Shown piece after piece: positions 23,335 to 34,193 of a stretch of DNA of 64,000 nt (its first letter is position 1; each line of letters starts with the position of its first letter). Location: positions 40,515,001 through 40,579,000 of the forward strand of contig NC_065577.1 of assembly GCF_937616625.2 (NCBI RefSeq), written 5' to 3'. The notes beneath the pieces were generated by a model. It saw nothing but the letters and a program-made list of their open reading frames with translations, did not search any database and was not told the origin of the DNA. The stretch is from Mercurialis annua (Eukaryota > Streptophyta > Magnoliopsida > Malpighiales > Euphorbiaceae). The translations under genes and the position numbers were made by a program.

Positions 23335-24245
23335 AATTATTTTTTGTTTTATTAATTGCCTCAAACTCGAGATCAAGCTACTCCAAGTTAAACTCTAGCT
23401 AATTTACATACTAATTAGGAAGGTTTGTGAAACTCACATATTTGAACGACTCTCTTACACGCGTAAACTAATATATTTTTATTGTTACATATTAACTTTT
23501 TAATAGCAATACATTAACTTTGATAAATCTAAATTTAGGTATTAATCATGCTTAATTATTTGAATTTTATAATACAATAAAATTGTTAAATATATTCTAT
23601 GCATAATAAATTTTTCAATAATAATTTTTTTTATCTTTTAAATTCGAGTTGAGCTTGGGTTTGAATGTAAATAAAGTCAAGTTCGAGAATGTAAGTACAA
23701 TCAAAATTTGGATGAGCTTGTATGACATATTCGAGCGCGAACTTATATGACATACTAAAACTTGACATAATTTAAGCTCAACTCGGCTTATTACACATGT
23801 ATGCCACTAGCTTAAACTTATTAGGTTCTTTAATAAATTGAACAAATGGTCAACGCGCCTTCTGAATTTGTGACATAGGGTCACTTAATTCAGTTTTTTA
23901 AACAACTAACCCCTGAAACTCTTTTATTTTAGATCATATCACCTCATAATTTCAATTTTCATTATAAAATTAGATTTAAAATAATTTTACCGCAACAATT
24001 AGAGAGCTCTCTAATTTATTTCTCGCATGCCTCACCTCCCATCATATATATTTTGTACTATATGCGTTTTAAAAATTCAATTATAAAATAATTTAACCTA
24101 AAATAAAAGATTTTAGGGGTTAGTTGTTCAAAAAAGTAAAAATAAAATTAAGTGATTTCATGTTACATGTTTAATTTTTTTTTAAATAAATAAAAATTTA
24201 TTAAATTATTAGTTGTTTGAAACAACTTATAGGGTTTTCAAAAAA
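23335..24245. repeat. Dispersed repeat copy 1 (partner 36405-37580), split by a foldback element
   Basis: It aligns with 36405-36891 plus 37515-37580. Landmarks are 'ctcaaactcgagatc', 'ctctagcta', 'tctaaatttaggta', 'atcatgcttaatta', 'gcttgtatgaca' and 'attagttgtttgaaacaa'. Both copies are interrupted at the same 'aataaatt' position, by different insertions. Confidence 0.75.
23840..24188. mobile_element. Foldback MITE inside dispersed repeat copy 1
   Basis: The arms pair loosely: 'tcacttaattcag' and 'aacaactaacccctg' on the left match 'ttaggggttagttgttc' and 'aaaattaagtga' on the right. The flanks are 'aataaattg' and 'aataaataa', a possible diverged 9-base duplication (7 of 9 match). Borders are approximate. 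Confidence 0.55.
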
Positions 24246-26757
24246 AGCAAAAAGAAAAACAAAAGTCAATTTTTAGGTGCTATTTGTGAAATATCATAAA
24301 TCCAAAACCACCATCAATGACAAAAGTCCATGGCAGGGAGAACAATGGCCAAAAGCCAAAAGGCCTAATAGTAAGCCTTGACATATTGAGAAATGTGCTT
24401 TGTACATAAATGCCTGATTGGTTTGATCTTTTCAAAAACGCTTTCCTACTAAACAATTAGCACATTTACTCTTTTTTTAATTGGAAGATAGCAAATATAA
24501 TTTCTCTCTAATAACAAAATCACAGGTTAAACAAATTCAATATCATTCAAACCGTTGTTTAACAAAAACACCGTTATTTAACAAATCATTGCCACTTCCC
24601 AACACTCTTTACAGAGTTCAAATAAATTCAATACCGTTCCAAACTTACTTTCTCCTATTGTCATTTCAAAGCTCAGTTTCAGCCAGTTTTTTTCTTATTG
24701 AGGTCTCTCGCTCCGAGCTTTCCTCCGATTCCGATTGTTATGGGGTATTTTTTTATTTTTTGGTTTTTATTCAATGTAATTTCTGTTTAATATTGTTGAT
24801 TTTTTTAGGATTAGTAAAAATTCAGGATTAGTAGAAACTGAAATTGAATTTTAAACTAATCTACTGCTATATTTTGTAATTTTTTAATAGATGAAAAATA
24901 TGGGTGAGTTTAGACCCAATAACAATCTAACCTTGTTGTATGAAATTAATGCTTGTTTCATTTTTTAATGTGTTTGTAATAATAGAGATTGCAAGCTTGT
25001 TAATTGATCTAAAGAATTTACCGACTGGAATGAAAATTTGTATATATGATGAATGTATTTGTTTTTTTATAATGCATGTCACATGTTTGATAAAATACTT
25101 AAAAGATTATTTCAAAATTATTTTTTATTTGTGATTTATATGATTTATTTAACAATAGTTTCTTATTGGTTTGAAAAAAGGATATTCGCTAATTTTTGTA
25201 GTTTGTTTCAATAACGATATACACAACAATGATATACTTATTTTAATAGAAAATGGTTCATTATATGAATATAAAATAAAATAAAATATGATAAGTAGTA
25301 GGTGAATGATATTAATATTTTATCATCAAACCGTGTCTTACTTACAATTACCAAAAATTATGATGCTCCGTCACTAATTTTTGTCGGTTTTGGTGTCTTC
25401 TTGCTGCATTCATTTGCAGTTACAGTAGTTTAACATAGTAATTTTTATCTGATTTGAGTAGCTTTTGTGTAGTTTTTGAGATGCTCATTGGTAGATTTCA
25501 ACATCAAACGCAATCGATCATTGATCGTAGCATCAAAAATCAAATAGATTATCTACGTACAATATACTAATAAATTTTTAAATGGTGACATATTTGCTTA
25601 TTAATTTTATTTATATTTAATTTTTTAATTGTTTTTAGTTGCTCACCGGTTGCTCTTCAATTGTTTTTTCTCATTAATTATTTTTTAGCGGTTGCTTTTT
25701 AGTTGCTCTTATTGTTTGTTTCGTTTAATTTTCATTTTAATTACTATTTGATTGCATTTTATTTATTTTATTAGTTGTTGATCTAGTTTTTGCAGGATAC
25801 AAATATAATCAAATATTTTTAATAATGTTATTTATGTTGTGTTAAAAATCAATGTCATAAATAATTATCTTACAAAAAATTAGACATTTATAAGGGACAA
25901 ACCGTAAGCATGATCATGATTAAAACATGAAATTAAACCGTAAGCACGATCATGGTTAAAATATAAAATTTATTAAACATGGAAAATATAATAAACAACA
26001 TAAGATAAATTTCTGGAAAAATAGAACGAGCAAAACATTTTTTCTTTTTAAATTGCTGATCAATATAATAACAAAAAAGAAGTTTCTGCATATACGATGG
26101 TAGAATCGACAGCTTGGATTGATAAAAATGAAAATTATTATTAAAATGAATCAGATAATTTTGAATTTAAATTCAAGTCAGTTATTTTTTTATTTCTTTT
26201 GCATGTCTTAAAGTTTTGCTGAGAACAAATAACAAATGAGAAATAAAAAAGAAAAAGAAAGAAAATAAGAGCAACAAAAAGACAAATTATTATAACAAAT
26301 CCATAAAAAAAGAGAGAAAATTGCATCATTGATGGAATTGAAAAAGAGCGTATATCTGCAAATAAAAATTAAAAAAGAGCGAAGTAAAAGCCAAAAAAAT
26401 ATTCTTGAAAGCAATATGAAAAATGGGTATACCATGTAATTATCTCTTGAAAAATTTGCATAAAGCAAAATGAAGAGAGTTACTTTTCAAGATTTATAAA
26501 TTTATATGGCGAAATATGTTTATCAGCAACGATAGGTATGCATAGCAATGAAGTTATAATTTCTATATTAAAACAGTTAAATTGCAATGTGCATTATGTA
26601 GGATTTTTTTTAATTATTATTTGGATATTTTTTATTCAAATTTTCTAAATTTTAAAATTTGACTATTAATTAAAAATTAAACTATTAAAACAATCATCTA
26701 AAATATTAAATAAAATATTCTTAATTGACAACTATTTTAAATATTGATTGATATTTT
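24246..26757. other. Gene-poor AT-rich DNA left of the gypsy element
   Basis: Frames such as 24481-24831 and 24940-25134 lack an ATG start or any family signature and look accidental. A short direct repeat 'aaaccgtaagcatgatcat' / 'aaaccgtaagcacgatcat' occurs at about 25898-25955. No transposon borders were recognised. Confidence 0.4.
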
Positions 26758-26762
26758 GTACT

Positions 26763-27356
26763 TGATGGATACCGAATCCTACTGTAAGTATAATGGAGCC
26801 GAGTTGCAGGAGATCTACTCTCAGGTGACACCGGACTCCCCCTGAAGACCGAAAAGGTATGAAGGAGATGCCGAATCTCTAAGATTCGGTAACATGCTAA
26901 TGAAGACCGAATCCCACATGATCCCCCAAGAGCGCGTCAGGCCCGGGATTCGGGTGAACGACTAAATATGGAAATCTTGTCCTATTTGGACACAAACACT
27001 ACATATGGAAGGATAAACTCTACTTTAGGAAGATAAGACTATTTAGGAAGACGTTCCTAAATAGGACTCTTATCAGATTAAGGTAGATCCCGACAAATCA
27101 GGAGAATCTCTACTATACGGCCGAATCCCTACAAAGTAGGATTCACCTGCCTTATACAACTCTACTAGGTATATTCGACTACTATAAAAGGAGCACGAGG
27201 TATGCCTAGAATCACAATTACATTCATATACTCAAAACGCTGCTCAAAGCTCTAGACTGACTTTAGCATCGGAGAGTTAATCGGACAACCACCGTCCGGT
27301 TAGCTTCTACCCTGTTTTGCAGGTTCACTCACCGGTTCAGAAGGCAGACTCCATCA
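26763..27356 (+). repeat. 5' LTR of the gypsy element
   Basis: It is 594 bases, TG...CA. A TATA box (TATAAAAG, 27183-27190) lies about 170 bases before the LTR end and should position transcription start for the element RNA. Confidence 0.93.
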
Positions 27357-27358
27357 AT

Positions 27359-27375
27359 TGGCGCCGTCTGTGGGA
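27359..27375 (+). promoter_or_regulatory. Primer-binding site of the gypsy element
   Basis: TGGCGCCGTCTGTGGG begins two bases after the 5' LTR. This is the type of tRNA-complementary site common in plant Tat/Athila-like retrotransposons. The exact primer tRNA was not checked. Confidence 0.8.
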
Positions 27376-27440
27376 AAAGCTTAACTAAACTTCAAAAGAA
27401 GGAGCTTTTCTGAACTCAAAAACAAATCTCATTGAAGAAG

Positions 27441-29921
27441 ATGACTTCTGAAAGAGTAAACCTGAAAGACAAACAACCAATGGATCCAAAAAGCACTCCG
27501 GAGATAATCAACGTGACGGAAGACGGGCTTCACAACTCCGGGGAAAAAAGCAACACCGGAGGGCTCTCTTTCTCAACACTCCAGTACCAAACTAATCCGA
27601 TAAGAGGAAGCATCCCAATTGCTTTCAACCTAAGCACTGAAGAACAAGCACCAAATGCAGCGGCACAAGATCCACACAGCGAAATGCTGAAAAAGATACT
27701 AGAATCTGTACAAGCAAACCTTGACAGATTGGCTAATGAAGCCAAAAGAACAAACGACAGGCACGAAGAAACTATGAAAATGCTAAGGGAAAACTTCAGC
27801 CCTACAGCTCCCAGAAGAAGAGAAAGAACAGAAAATACAAACCCAGGCCGACGAGAGACAAGGGCAGAAAACAACAAAAGCAAGGAACCTCGGACCAGAG
27901 GAAACGAAGAAAGGAACGAAGCAAGAAACCAGCGAGAAAATAAAACCAGCGACGAGGAAAGTCCTGACAGAGAAAAATCTAACGAGGAATCACCGGAGGC
28001 ACCCAGAAATGAGCACAACCATGAGGACGCCCGAAGCGGTCTGAATACGAAAAGAGACGAACGAAGGGAGAAGGAAAAAGAAGACGCCCCACCAAGGAGT
28101 AAGCGACAAGAAAGAGATACAGGGAAAGAACAAAATAAGAAAAAACACCAAGAAGGAGAGGGCGAATCGTCAGAGACACCCCAAAAAAGCAAAGCCACAT
28201 ATGTGGTGGAAGAAGATTTAGAAGAGAAGATCGCCAAAGCGCTCAAAAAACTAAAATCTGAAGAATTGGACATAGAGGACCTCAGGTTGAAAGGATCACC
28301 CCTCTCGCCCGAGATCATGGAGGAAACCATCCCGCACAGCATGAAGCTGCCGACCTTGCCAATTTTCAATGGGGAAGGAGACCCCCGAGACCATACCTCT
28401 AGGTTCACAGCGACCATGGGACTACTCAGCGTATCAGACGCCATCCTCTGCAGGGTTTTCCCTACCACGCTCACGGGCACAGCCCAGAGATGGTATAACA
28501 AATTAAAACCAGGCTCGATCAAAAGCTTCGCTTCGCTTTCAACAGAATTCCTCAACAGATATCTCACAAACATCCCAGCTAAAACCACTACCAGTATCCT
28601 AAGAGCCTGTATCCAAGAAGAAGGAGAAACCCTGCGAAGCTACATCGAACGATTCAACAAGCAAGCTATGAAGATAGACAACCTGAACGTCGACATGGCA
28701 ACAGAAGCATTGCGAGACGGGACGCGATTCGGAAAGCTGGTGGACAAGCTGCTAGTCAATAAACCCACAACTTTCTCGAACTTAATGGGCATAGCTCAGA
28801 AATACTTCGAGTTAGACGAAGGGCGAAGGGCGATTCGCGGAAAGGAAGCAAAAGGAAAAGAATCAAAAGAGAGATCCAGAGAAAAAACTAAGTCCAAACC
28901 TGATGACAGGAGAGGAAGACCCGAAGAGAGCAGACGATTCGCCCCCCAGACAAGATATGAATCGAGATACGATCCCAGAGATGATGAGAATAACTTCACT
29001 CCGTTAAACACCAGCCGAACTAATGTCCTCATGTGGATCAAAGAAAACATCAAAAACGTGGTATGGCCACCAAAAATGAAAGCAGAAGCAAGAGACACCA
29101 GAAAGTACTGCAAATTTCACGACGATTACGGACACGAAACGGATAGCTGCAGAGACTTAAAGGTCGAGATCGAAAGAATGATCGACACAGGCGAGCTGAG
29201 GAAATTTGTGGCCCGAAAAGAGAAGAGCAATGACAAGGGAGAAAAAGGAAACAGAGAAGACAAGCCGAAAGAAAAGGAAGACGAGCGCCCATCCAAAATT
29301 CTGGGAACCATACACATGATTAATGGTGGAGGGCATAGTAGCTCCACGATCAGGAGGAAGCAGAGGAAGGAAGTAATGAACATACGAGAAACTCACATGC
29401 CGCCAGTGATCTTCGATGTAGAAGACTATGAACACGTCAAAGCACCTCACAACGATGCTTTGGTAGTGACTACTATCATTGAAAATTGGAACATGGAGCG
29501 GATCCTTATCGACGAAGGAAGTGCAGTAAACCTCATGACAAACGCAGCATACAAAATGTTGGGAGGAACAGCGTCAAGGCTACGCCGAGTCCCAATTCCG
29601 CTATCAGGACTCGGTGGACCCTCCATCACCCCGCTGGGAGCAGTCACCTTGGAAGTAATAATCGGCCCAGAAAGAGGACTAAACAAGAAAATCATGTCAC
29701 TATTTAACATAGTGGACATGGAATTGACATATAATGCCATCCTAGGAAGACCTTTCCTCCATGATTCGGCAGCAGTAACCAGCATCAGAGCACTGACAAT
29801 GAAGGTGCCAACTGAAAAGGGAGTAGTGACGCTGAGAGGAGACCAAGGAATAGCCAAGAAGTGCTATGACGAGTCAGTAGTGGATCTCCAAGAAAACAAG
29901 ACCGAAAAGAAGGAAGAATAG
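27441..29921 (+). CDS. Retrotransposon Gag-protease polyprotein
   Basis: The frame encodes 826 residues from the first ATG (MTSERVNLK); a TTG three codons upstream is not a plausible start. The N-terminal third is strongly charged and repetitive (Arg/Glu/Lys-rich, residues about 110-270). A gag core follows near residues 335-450 (LTGTAQRWYNKLKPGSI, EFLNRYLTN). A zinc-knuckle-like CKFHDDYGHETDSC lies at about 556. An aspartic-protease-like segment follows (ILIDEGSAVNLM at about 687, AILGRPFLH at about 765). The catalytic triplet reads D-E-G rather than D-S/T-G; variation at the middle position is common in plant gypsy elements. The frame is uninterrupted, implying recent selection or youth. 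It ends before any polymerase domain. Confidence 0.9.
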   Translation: MTSERVNLKDKQPMDPKSTPEIINVTEDGLHNSGEKSNTGGLSFSTLQYQTNPIRGSIPIAFNLSTEEQAPNAAAQDPHSEMLKKILESVQANLDRLANEAKRTNDRHEETMKMLRENFSPTAPRRRERTENTNPGRRETRAENNKSKEPRTRGNEERNEARNQRENKTSDEESPDREKSNEESPEAPRNEHNHEDARSGLNTKRDERREKEKEDAPPRSKRQERDTGKEQNKKKHQEGEGESSETPQKSKATYVVEEDLEEKIAKALKKLKSEELDIEDLRLKGSPLSPEIMEETIPHSMKLPTLPIFNGEGDPRDHTSRFTATMGLLSVSDAILCRVFPTTLTGTAQRWYNKLKPGSIKSFASLSTEFLNRYLTNIPAKTTTSILRACIQEEGETLRSYIERFNKQAMKIDNLNVDMATEALRDGTRFGKLVDKLLVNKPTTFSNLMGIAQKYFELDEGRRAIRGKEAKGKESKERSREKTKSKPDDRRGRPEESRRFAPQTRYESRYDPRDDENNFTPLNTSRTNVLMWIKENIKNVVWPPKMKAEARDTRKYCKFHDDYGHETDSCRDLKVEIERMIDTGELRKFVARKEKSNDKGEKGNREDKPKEKEDERPSKILGTIHMINGGGHSSSTIRRKQRKEVMNIRETHMPPVIFDVEDYEHVKAPHNDALVVTTIIENWNMERILIDEGSAVNLMTNAAYKMLGGTASRLRRVPIPLSGLGGPSITPLGAVTLEVIIGPERGLNKKIMSLFNIVDMELTYNAILGRPFLHDSAAVTSIRALTMKVPTEKGVVTLRGDQGIAKKCYDESVVDLQENKTEKKEE

Positions 29922-30146
29922 GAATGAAAGACGACCCATCATCGGTAACGACTTTCCGTCTTACCAGATGGCGTCAAATCTATCTTTAATGTTTTGTACG
30001 CCATCTTTTTATCAATAAAAATTCAATTTCGCTACCATCTGATTAGCCAGACGAACCAATAAAGAAATAAAAATCAAGAACAGCCACGAATGATTAAATC
30101 AAAGACGAAAGAAGAAAAAATAAATTAAAGATCAAATTTAAGAAAA

Positions 30147-30460
30147 GCTAAAAGCCAAGAAAATGAGTTTAAATTAACTCAAGGCAAAATCGCCGAACTA
30201 GGCAAATCGCCACGAAAGGCTAAAGAGCCAAGAAAATGAGTTTAAATTAACTCAAGGCAAAATCGCCGAACTAGGCAAATCGCCACGAAAGGCTAAGAGC
30301 CAAGAAAATGAGTTTAAATTAACTCAAAGCAAAATCGCCGAACCAGGCAAATCGCCACAAAAGGCTAAAAATGAGTTTAAATTAACTCAGAAAAGGCAAA
30401 TCGCCATAAAAGAGTTTAGATTAACTCGAAACAAAAACAAAAAAGAGTTTAGATTAACTC
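30147..30460 (+). repeat. Tandem repeat array, about 72-73 bp units, inside the gypsy element
   Basis: Three nearly identical units (starting about 30147, 30220 and 30292) contain 'ccaagaaaatgagtttaaat', 'aactcaaggcaaaatcgccg' and 'ggcaaatcgccac'. Shortened units follow to about 30460. They lie between the Gag-protease stop and the antisense gene. Tandem arrays in this position are known in the Tat/Ogre lineage and can seed satellite DNA. Confidence 0.9.
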
Positions 30461-30630
30461 TATAAAAAGCAACGCCAAGAACAGGGTTTAGAATAACCCT
30501 CGAGGCAAGACAAGTACATAAAAATAAAGCGAAAGCACAATACGAAGAAACACGAAGAAAATATATTCATAAATTGTGAATTACAAAAGCAAAATTAATA
30601 CATCAGCAAATACAATCGAAAGGAAAACTA

Positions 30631-31774
30631 CTAGACGCGGTCTTTAGACATCTTGACGAGGAGATCACGGGCGATGGCCTGGGGATCCAACCCATTAACC
30701 CCAGAAAGATCAATATTAGGATTCTGCTCCAGAAGCTTCTTCCCAATCGCAAGGCGATACTCGCTTATCAGAGCAGAGTAAAAAGCCTTCGTATCTAGCA
30801 GACGGATGTGAAGACCTTCAACCTCCGATCTAAGACTGTCCCTCTCCCCACCAACAAGGGAATTGATCCGAATGAGCTCCTCAATCTCTTGAGTCAAGTC
30901 ATCGGTCTTTTTCTCAATCACTTTCACTTGGCGGTCATTAATCGCATCCTGCGCCTTGAGCTGCGCCAGAAGGGAACCATGCTCTTCCAAAGAGGCCTTC
31001 AATTTCGCCCTTTCAGACTCGGAAGTCGCCAAAAGAGCAGACAGACGCTCGACCTCCTCCTCGGCACACTGTCGGCGGTCGTTCAAAACCAGAACAGATT
31101 GAAGAGCCTACACACACCAGAAATAAACAAATAAGAAAACAACTGAATACAAAAAACATATTATACTCAAGAAAGAAACCACTTACAGAGAAACCATGAA
31201 AACAAGCCAGATCGGAAAGCTCCTGACCCGGCCTACCACAGAACCACGTGACATCATCAGGAATCGCCAAAGTCCGGATATATTCCGCTAGCACTCTCGG
31301 ATTCAGCAAGCTGGCAGGATCCTGACCTTCGACCCATTGAACCAAGTCTGGAGCAGAAGAAGAGCTTCCAGGAAAACTCCCCCTCGTTGGAGAATCATTG
31401 CCAACTCGACGTCTTTTTCTAGACGAAGAATCCGGGTCTCGACCTAGAGAAATCTCTCCCGAATCAGCAACGACAGGCCCCTCTGAGGCCACACCCCCAA
31501 CTCCCCCCGAGACGATAGATGATGCTAGAGGGGGAAGTGGCGACGGAACCGCCTCGTCACCTACTGGAACAGCCGAGTCATCACCATCATCATCATTTAT
31601 AACAATAACCTCAGGCAACGCTATCTCGGCGGGAGCTAGGGGGATATCAACAGGAGCCCCATCCACGACAATATCGCCAGGAATAATGTTGGCGATAGGA
31701 ACGTCAGGACCACCCATCGGAACGTCCAAATCTACTTGAAATCCGGAAAGGAAATCGTCAGAAGAAGAAGACAT
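30631..31774 (-). CDS. Antisense gene of the gypsy element: acidic N-terminus, coiled-coil C-terminus
   Basis: Minus-strand exons 31774-31187 and 31107-30631 join at phase 0 across a GT-AG intron (TCT|gtaagt ... gtgtag|GCT) to 354 residues. The first 140 residues are Asp/Ser/Pro-rich with a basic patch RKRRR (possible nuclear signal). The second exon is a heptad-like helix (ECAEEEVERLSAL-type register, SESERAKLKASLEE, RDSLRSEVEGL), likely a coiled coil. Antisense frames at this site are recorded in Retand-type elements; their function is unknown. The reading frame is intact across both exons, which argues for a real product. It may be the 3' part of a longer gene with the frame at 31819-32533. 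Confidence 0.62.
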
Positions 31775-31818
31775 CCTACAAAAGAAACATTAAAAAGAAC
31801 TTAAGTAAATTAATATAC

Positions 31819-32533
31819 CTTGAACAAAAGAGTAGCAAAGATCCGCCAAGCCTCGAGGAGGATCCTCCAAAGGAAACCATCGACTCCGAAGATGACTATT
31901 AACCAAGACATCTAAAATGGGACGCGACACAATACTACAGGAAGATATGTCAAAAGCAAGTTTTGACTCGGATAAACTTAAAGGAGACGGACAGCTCCGA
32001 ACTCGGTGAGAAGAAAAACCGTCCGAAAAATGAAGAAAAGCAAATTTATGGTAAACAATAAAGAAACGCCTTCGCCAGCGACTGGTTAGGCAAGGAAGAT
32101 AAATACGAGACCGCCCTTCCCTGCCAAGGGCGAAAACGAAGCAACCATCACACTTCCTAAAATCTACAAAATGATATAACACTTTGAGAGAAGGGGCACA
32201 ACCTCGGAGCCTACATGCCTCCGAAAAGGCGAGCACTACTTTAATTGTACCAGGATAAAGTTTCCCCAGAGCAACCTTTAAATCCCTACACACTTCTACT
32301 AAAAATGAATCTAAAAGAAACCTAAGACCAGCAGCAAATTGCTCTTCGAAGAGAACCGCCCTACAAGAAGACCCTGGAGAATCGGACGCAGCCATATCGG
32401 CACCGGGTAATATCACCCTATAATCAAAAGGAAAGCTATACTTAAAATAGATATCTAAGACTTCATCCCTACGAAGCTTTGATCGGGTAAAAGCCATAGC
32501 AGCGCATGCATCTTCCACTCGACTAAGAGGCAT
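31819..32533 (-). CDS. Antisense frame resembling the 'putative gypsy type transposon' domain (PF04195-like)
   Basis: From ATG at 32533 (MPLSRVEDACAAM) the frame encodes about 238 residues to a good donor (CAAG|gtatat). The pattern EEQFAAGLRFLLDSFLVEV, then LYPGTIKVVLAFSEACRLRG and a late RWRRRFFIVYHKF segment matches my memory of the plant-specific gypsy-type transposon domain. Splicing to the next acceptor before MSSSSDD is out of phase, but an acceptor at TTCAAG|TAGAT (31735) would be in phase, giving one 579-residue protein with the downstream exons. The preceding minus-strand sequence (ttctag|gATG) could be an acceptor after a non-coding exon. Exon structure is inference. Confidence 0.5.
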
Positions 32534-33050
32534 CCTAGAACAGGAAATCACAAACATAAACACAGAATAAGGATCAAACAAAAAATATATTGAAGAACAC
32601 GTTGAAGAACACATCGAAGAACACCAAGTACAGAAGGAATTTCCAGAATATAAATTATGGAGAATATACAAAGAAAAAAGCCATATTAACATCCAAACGA
32701 CGAAAGAAAACATACCTGAAAAATCTGGAGAAAACAAGTCACGAAGAATCAAATAATCAAACGAAGGACGAAAAGGAAAAAGCTACAAGAAATGAGAGTA
32801 AATTCGAAAAGCAAAGTAAGAGGGAAAAGAAGAAATGTGAAGAGATTAAATACAAAACGCTTTTGAATCATTAACCATTGAATCATTAAATGCCGACACG
32901 TGGCAACACAGAATCTTACTAAAGAAGAAACGTCACCCACAAACATATGGAACGACTCGCCCGGAATACAAAGCGACTCGCCCGTATAAAAGAACTCAGC
33001 TCCAAAAGAGCTAAAATCCGCTAAGGCATAAATGCCAAACTACTTCAGCT

Positions 33051-33068
33051 CACTTGCGGGGGGGCTAA
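33051..33068 (+). other. Polypurine tract region of the gypsy element
   Basis: A G-rich run (CTTGCGGGGGGGCTAA) lies directly before the 3' LTR start at 33069. It is the expected site for plus-strand DNA priming. Confidence 0.7.
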
Positions 33069-33664
33069 TGATGGATACCGAATCCTACTGTAAGTATAAT
33101 GGAGCCGAGTTGCAGGAGATCTACTCTCAGGTGACACCGGACTCCCCCTGAAGACCGAAAAGGTATGAAGGAGATGCCGAATCTCTAAGATTCGGTAACA
33201 TGCTAATGAAGACCGAATCCCACATGATCCCCCAAGAGCGCGTCAGGCCCGGGATTCGGGTGAACGACTAAATATGGAAATCTTGTCCTATTTGGACACA
33301 AACACTACATATGGAAGGATAAGCTCTACTTTAGGAAGATAAGACTATTTAGGAAGACGTTCCTAAATAGGACTCTTATCAGATTAAGGTAGATCCCGAC
33401 AAATCAGGAGAATCTCTACTATACGGCCGAATCCCTACAAAGTAGGATTCACCTGCCTTATACAACTCTACTAGGTATATTCGACTACTATAAAAGGAGC
33501 ACGAGGTATGCCTAGAATCACAATTACATTCATATACTCAAAACGCTGCTCAAAGCTCTAGACTGACTTTAGCATCGGAGAGTTAATCGGACAACCACCG
33601 TCCGGTTAGCTTCTATACCCTGTTTTGCAGGTTCACTCACTGGTTCAGAAGGCAGACTCCATCA
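33069..33664 (+). repeat. 3' LTR of the gypsy element
   Basis: It is 596 bases, nearly identical to the 5' LTR. Differences seen are A to G in 'ggataagctc', a 2-base TA insertion in 'ttctataccctg', and C to T in 'actggttc'. A TATA box lies at 33489-33496. Confidence 0.93.
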
Positions 33665-33669
33665 GTACT

Positions 33670-34193
33670 CAAATACAATTATAATTATAGAAATAATTAC
33701 TTGTTAAACATAAATATGATTTTTCTAATCCATAATAATTATAATTATAATAATTTGACGAGTCACGTGTAAATTATTTAAAGTGACATTAGTACTGTTA
33801 AAAACCGCAAAGTCAAAAATTCAAAAACATTTAAATAATTAAGTTAAATGATTAACTATTTCAAAATTTAGATTTTTAATTTAAAGAATTATAATATCAT
33901 TAATCGGTTCGCAAATAACATGGGCTAATAATGCCCCCTCCAAATTTGAATCTAGCAATTATCGGTCTTTTTAGGTGAGGTACTGTTACCACTTGAACTA
34001 ACTAGCTAGTGAAACTGTGAAACCCTAATTCTTTTTGCCAAAGTGAAACCCTAATTAATAATGACAAAACTGAAGAAACGGCCGACTCGTCATCATCAGT
34101 AAGCCATTCATAACCAATTTTAATCTTCAAAAACATAAGAAAACCCTAAAACACTTCTTCAAATTAGGGTTCCTTGCAGAACTTTCTTTCATA
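33670..34193. other. AT-rich intergenic DNA and F-box promoter side
   Basis: No gene was recognised. The last 150 bases contain 'aaaccctaa' motifs at about 34019-34050 and 34139, a common promoter-proximal element in plants, before the F-box start codon. Confidence 0.4.

Larger units (their letters stand above)
26763..33664 (+). mobile_element. Non-autonomous Ty3/gypsy (Tat/Retand-like) LTR retrotransposon, complete
   Basis: The 6.9 kb element has LTRs at 26763-27356 and 33069-33664, both starting TGATGG and ending CCATCA. A perfect 5-base target duplication, GTACT, lies at 26758-26762 and 33665-33669. By eye the LTRs differ by two substitutions and one 2-base indel, so insertion is recent. 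Inside, in order: primer-binding site, Gag-protease frame, a tandem repeat array, an antisense gene region and a G-rich polypurine tract. No reverse transcriptase, RNase H or integrase is present, so it must depend on a helper element. The TGGCGCCGTC primer site, tandem repeats after the coding region and an antisense frame before the 3' LTR are traits I know from the Tat/Retand lineage; that placement is inference. Confidence 0.92.

Noticed and set aside
24481..25134. Two plus-strand frames of 116 and 64 codons
   Set aside because: The first begins at TTG; both are hydrophobic runs from AT-rich DNA without homology I can recognise or splice partners.
27530..28588. A 352-codon open frame on the minus strand inside the gypsy Gag region
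   Set aside because: It is the shadow of the Arg/Glu/Lys-rich Gag frame: composition is Ser/Leu/Phe-rich as expected from the complement, with no domain and no splice logic.
30147..30460. Regularly spaced repeats that could suggest a CRISPR array
   Set aside because: Units are contiguous 72-73 base tandem repeats with no unique spacers, in a plant retrotransposon.
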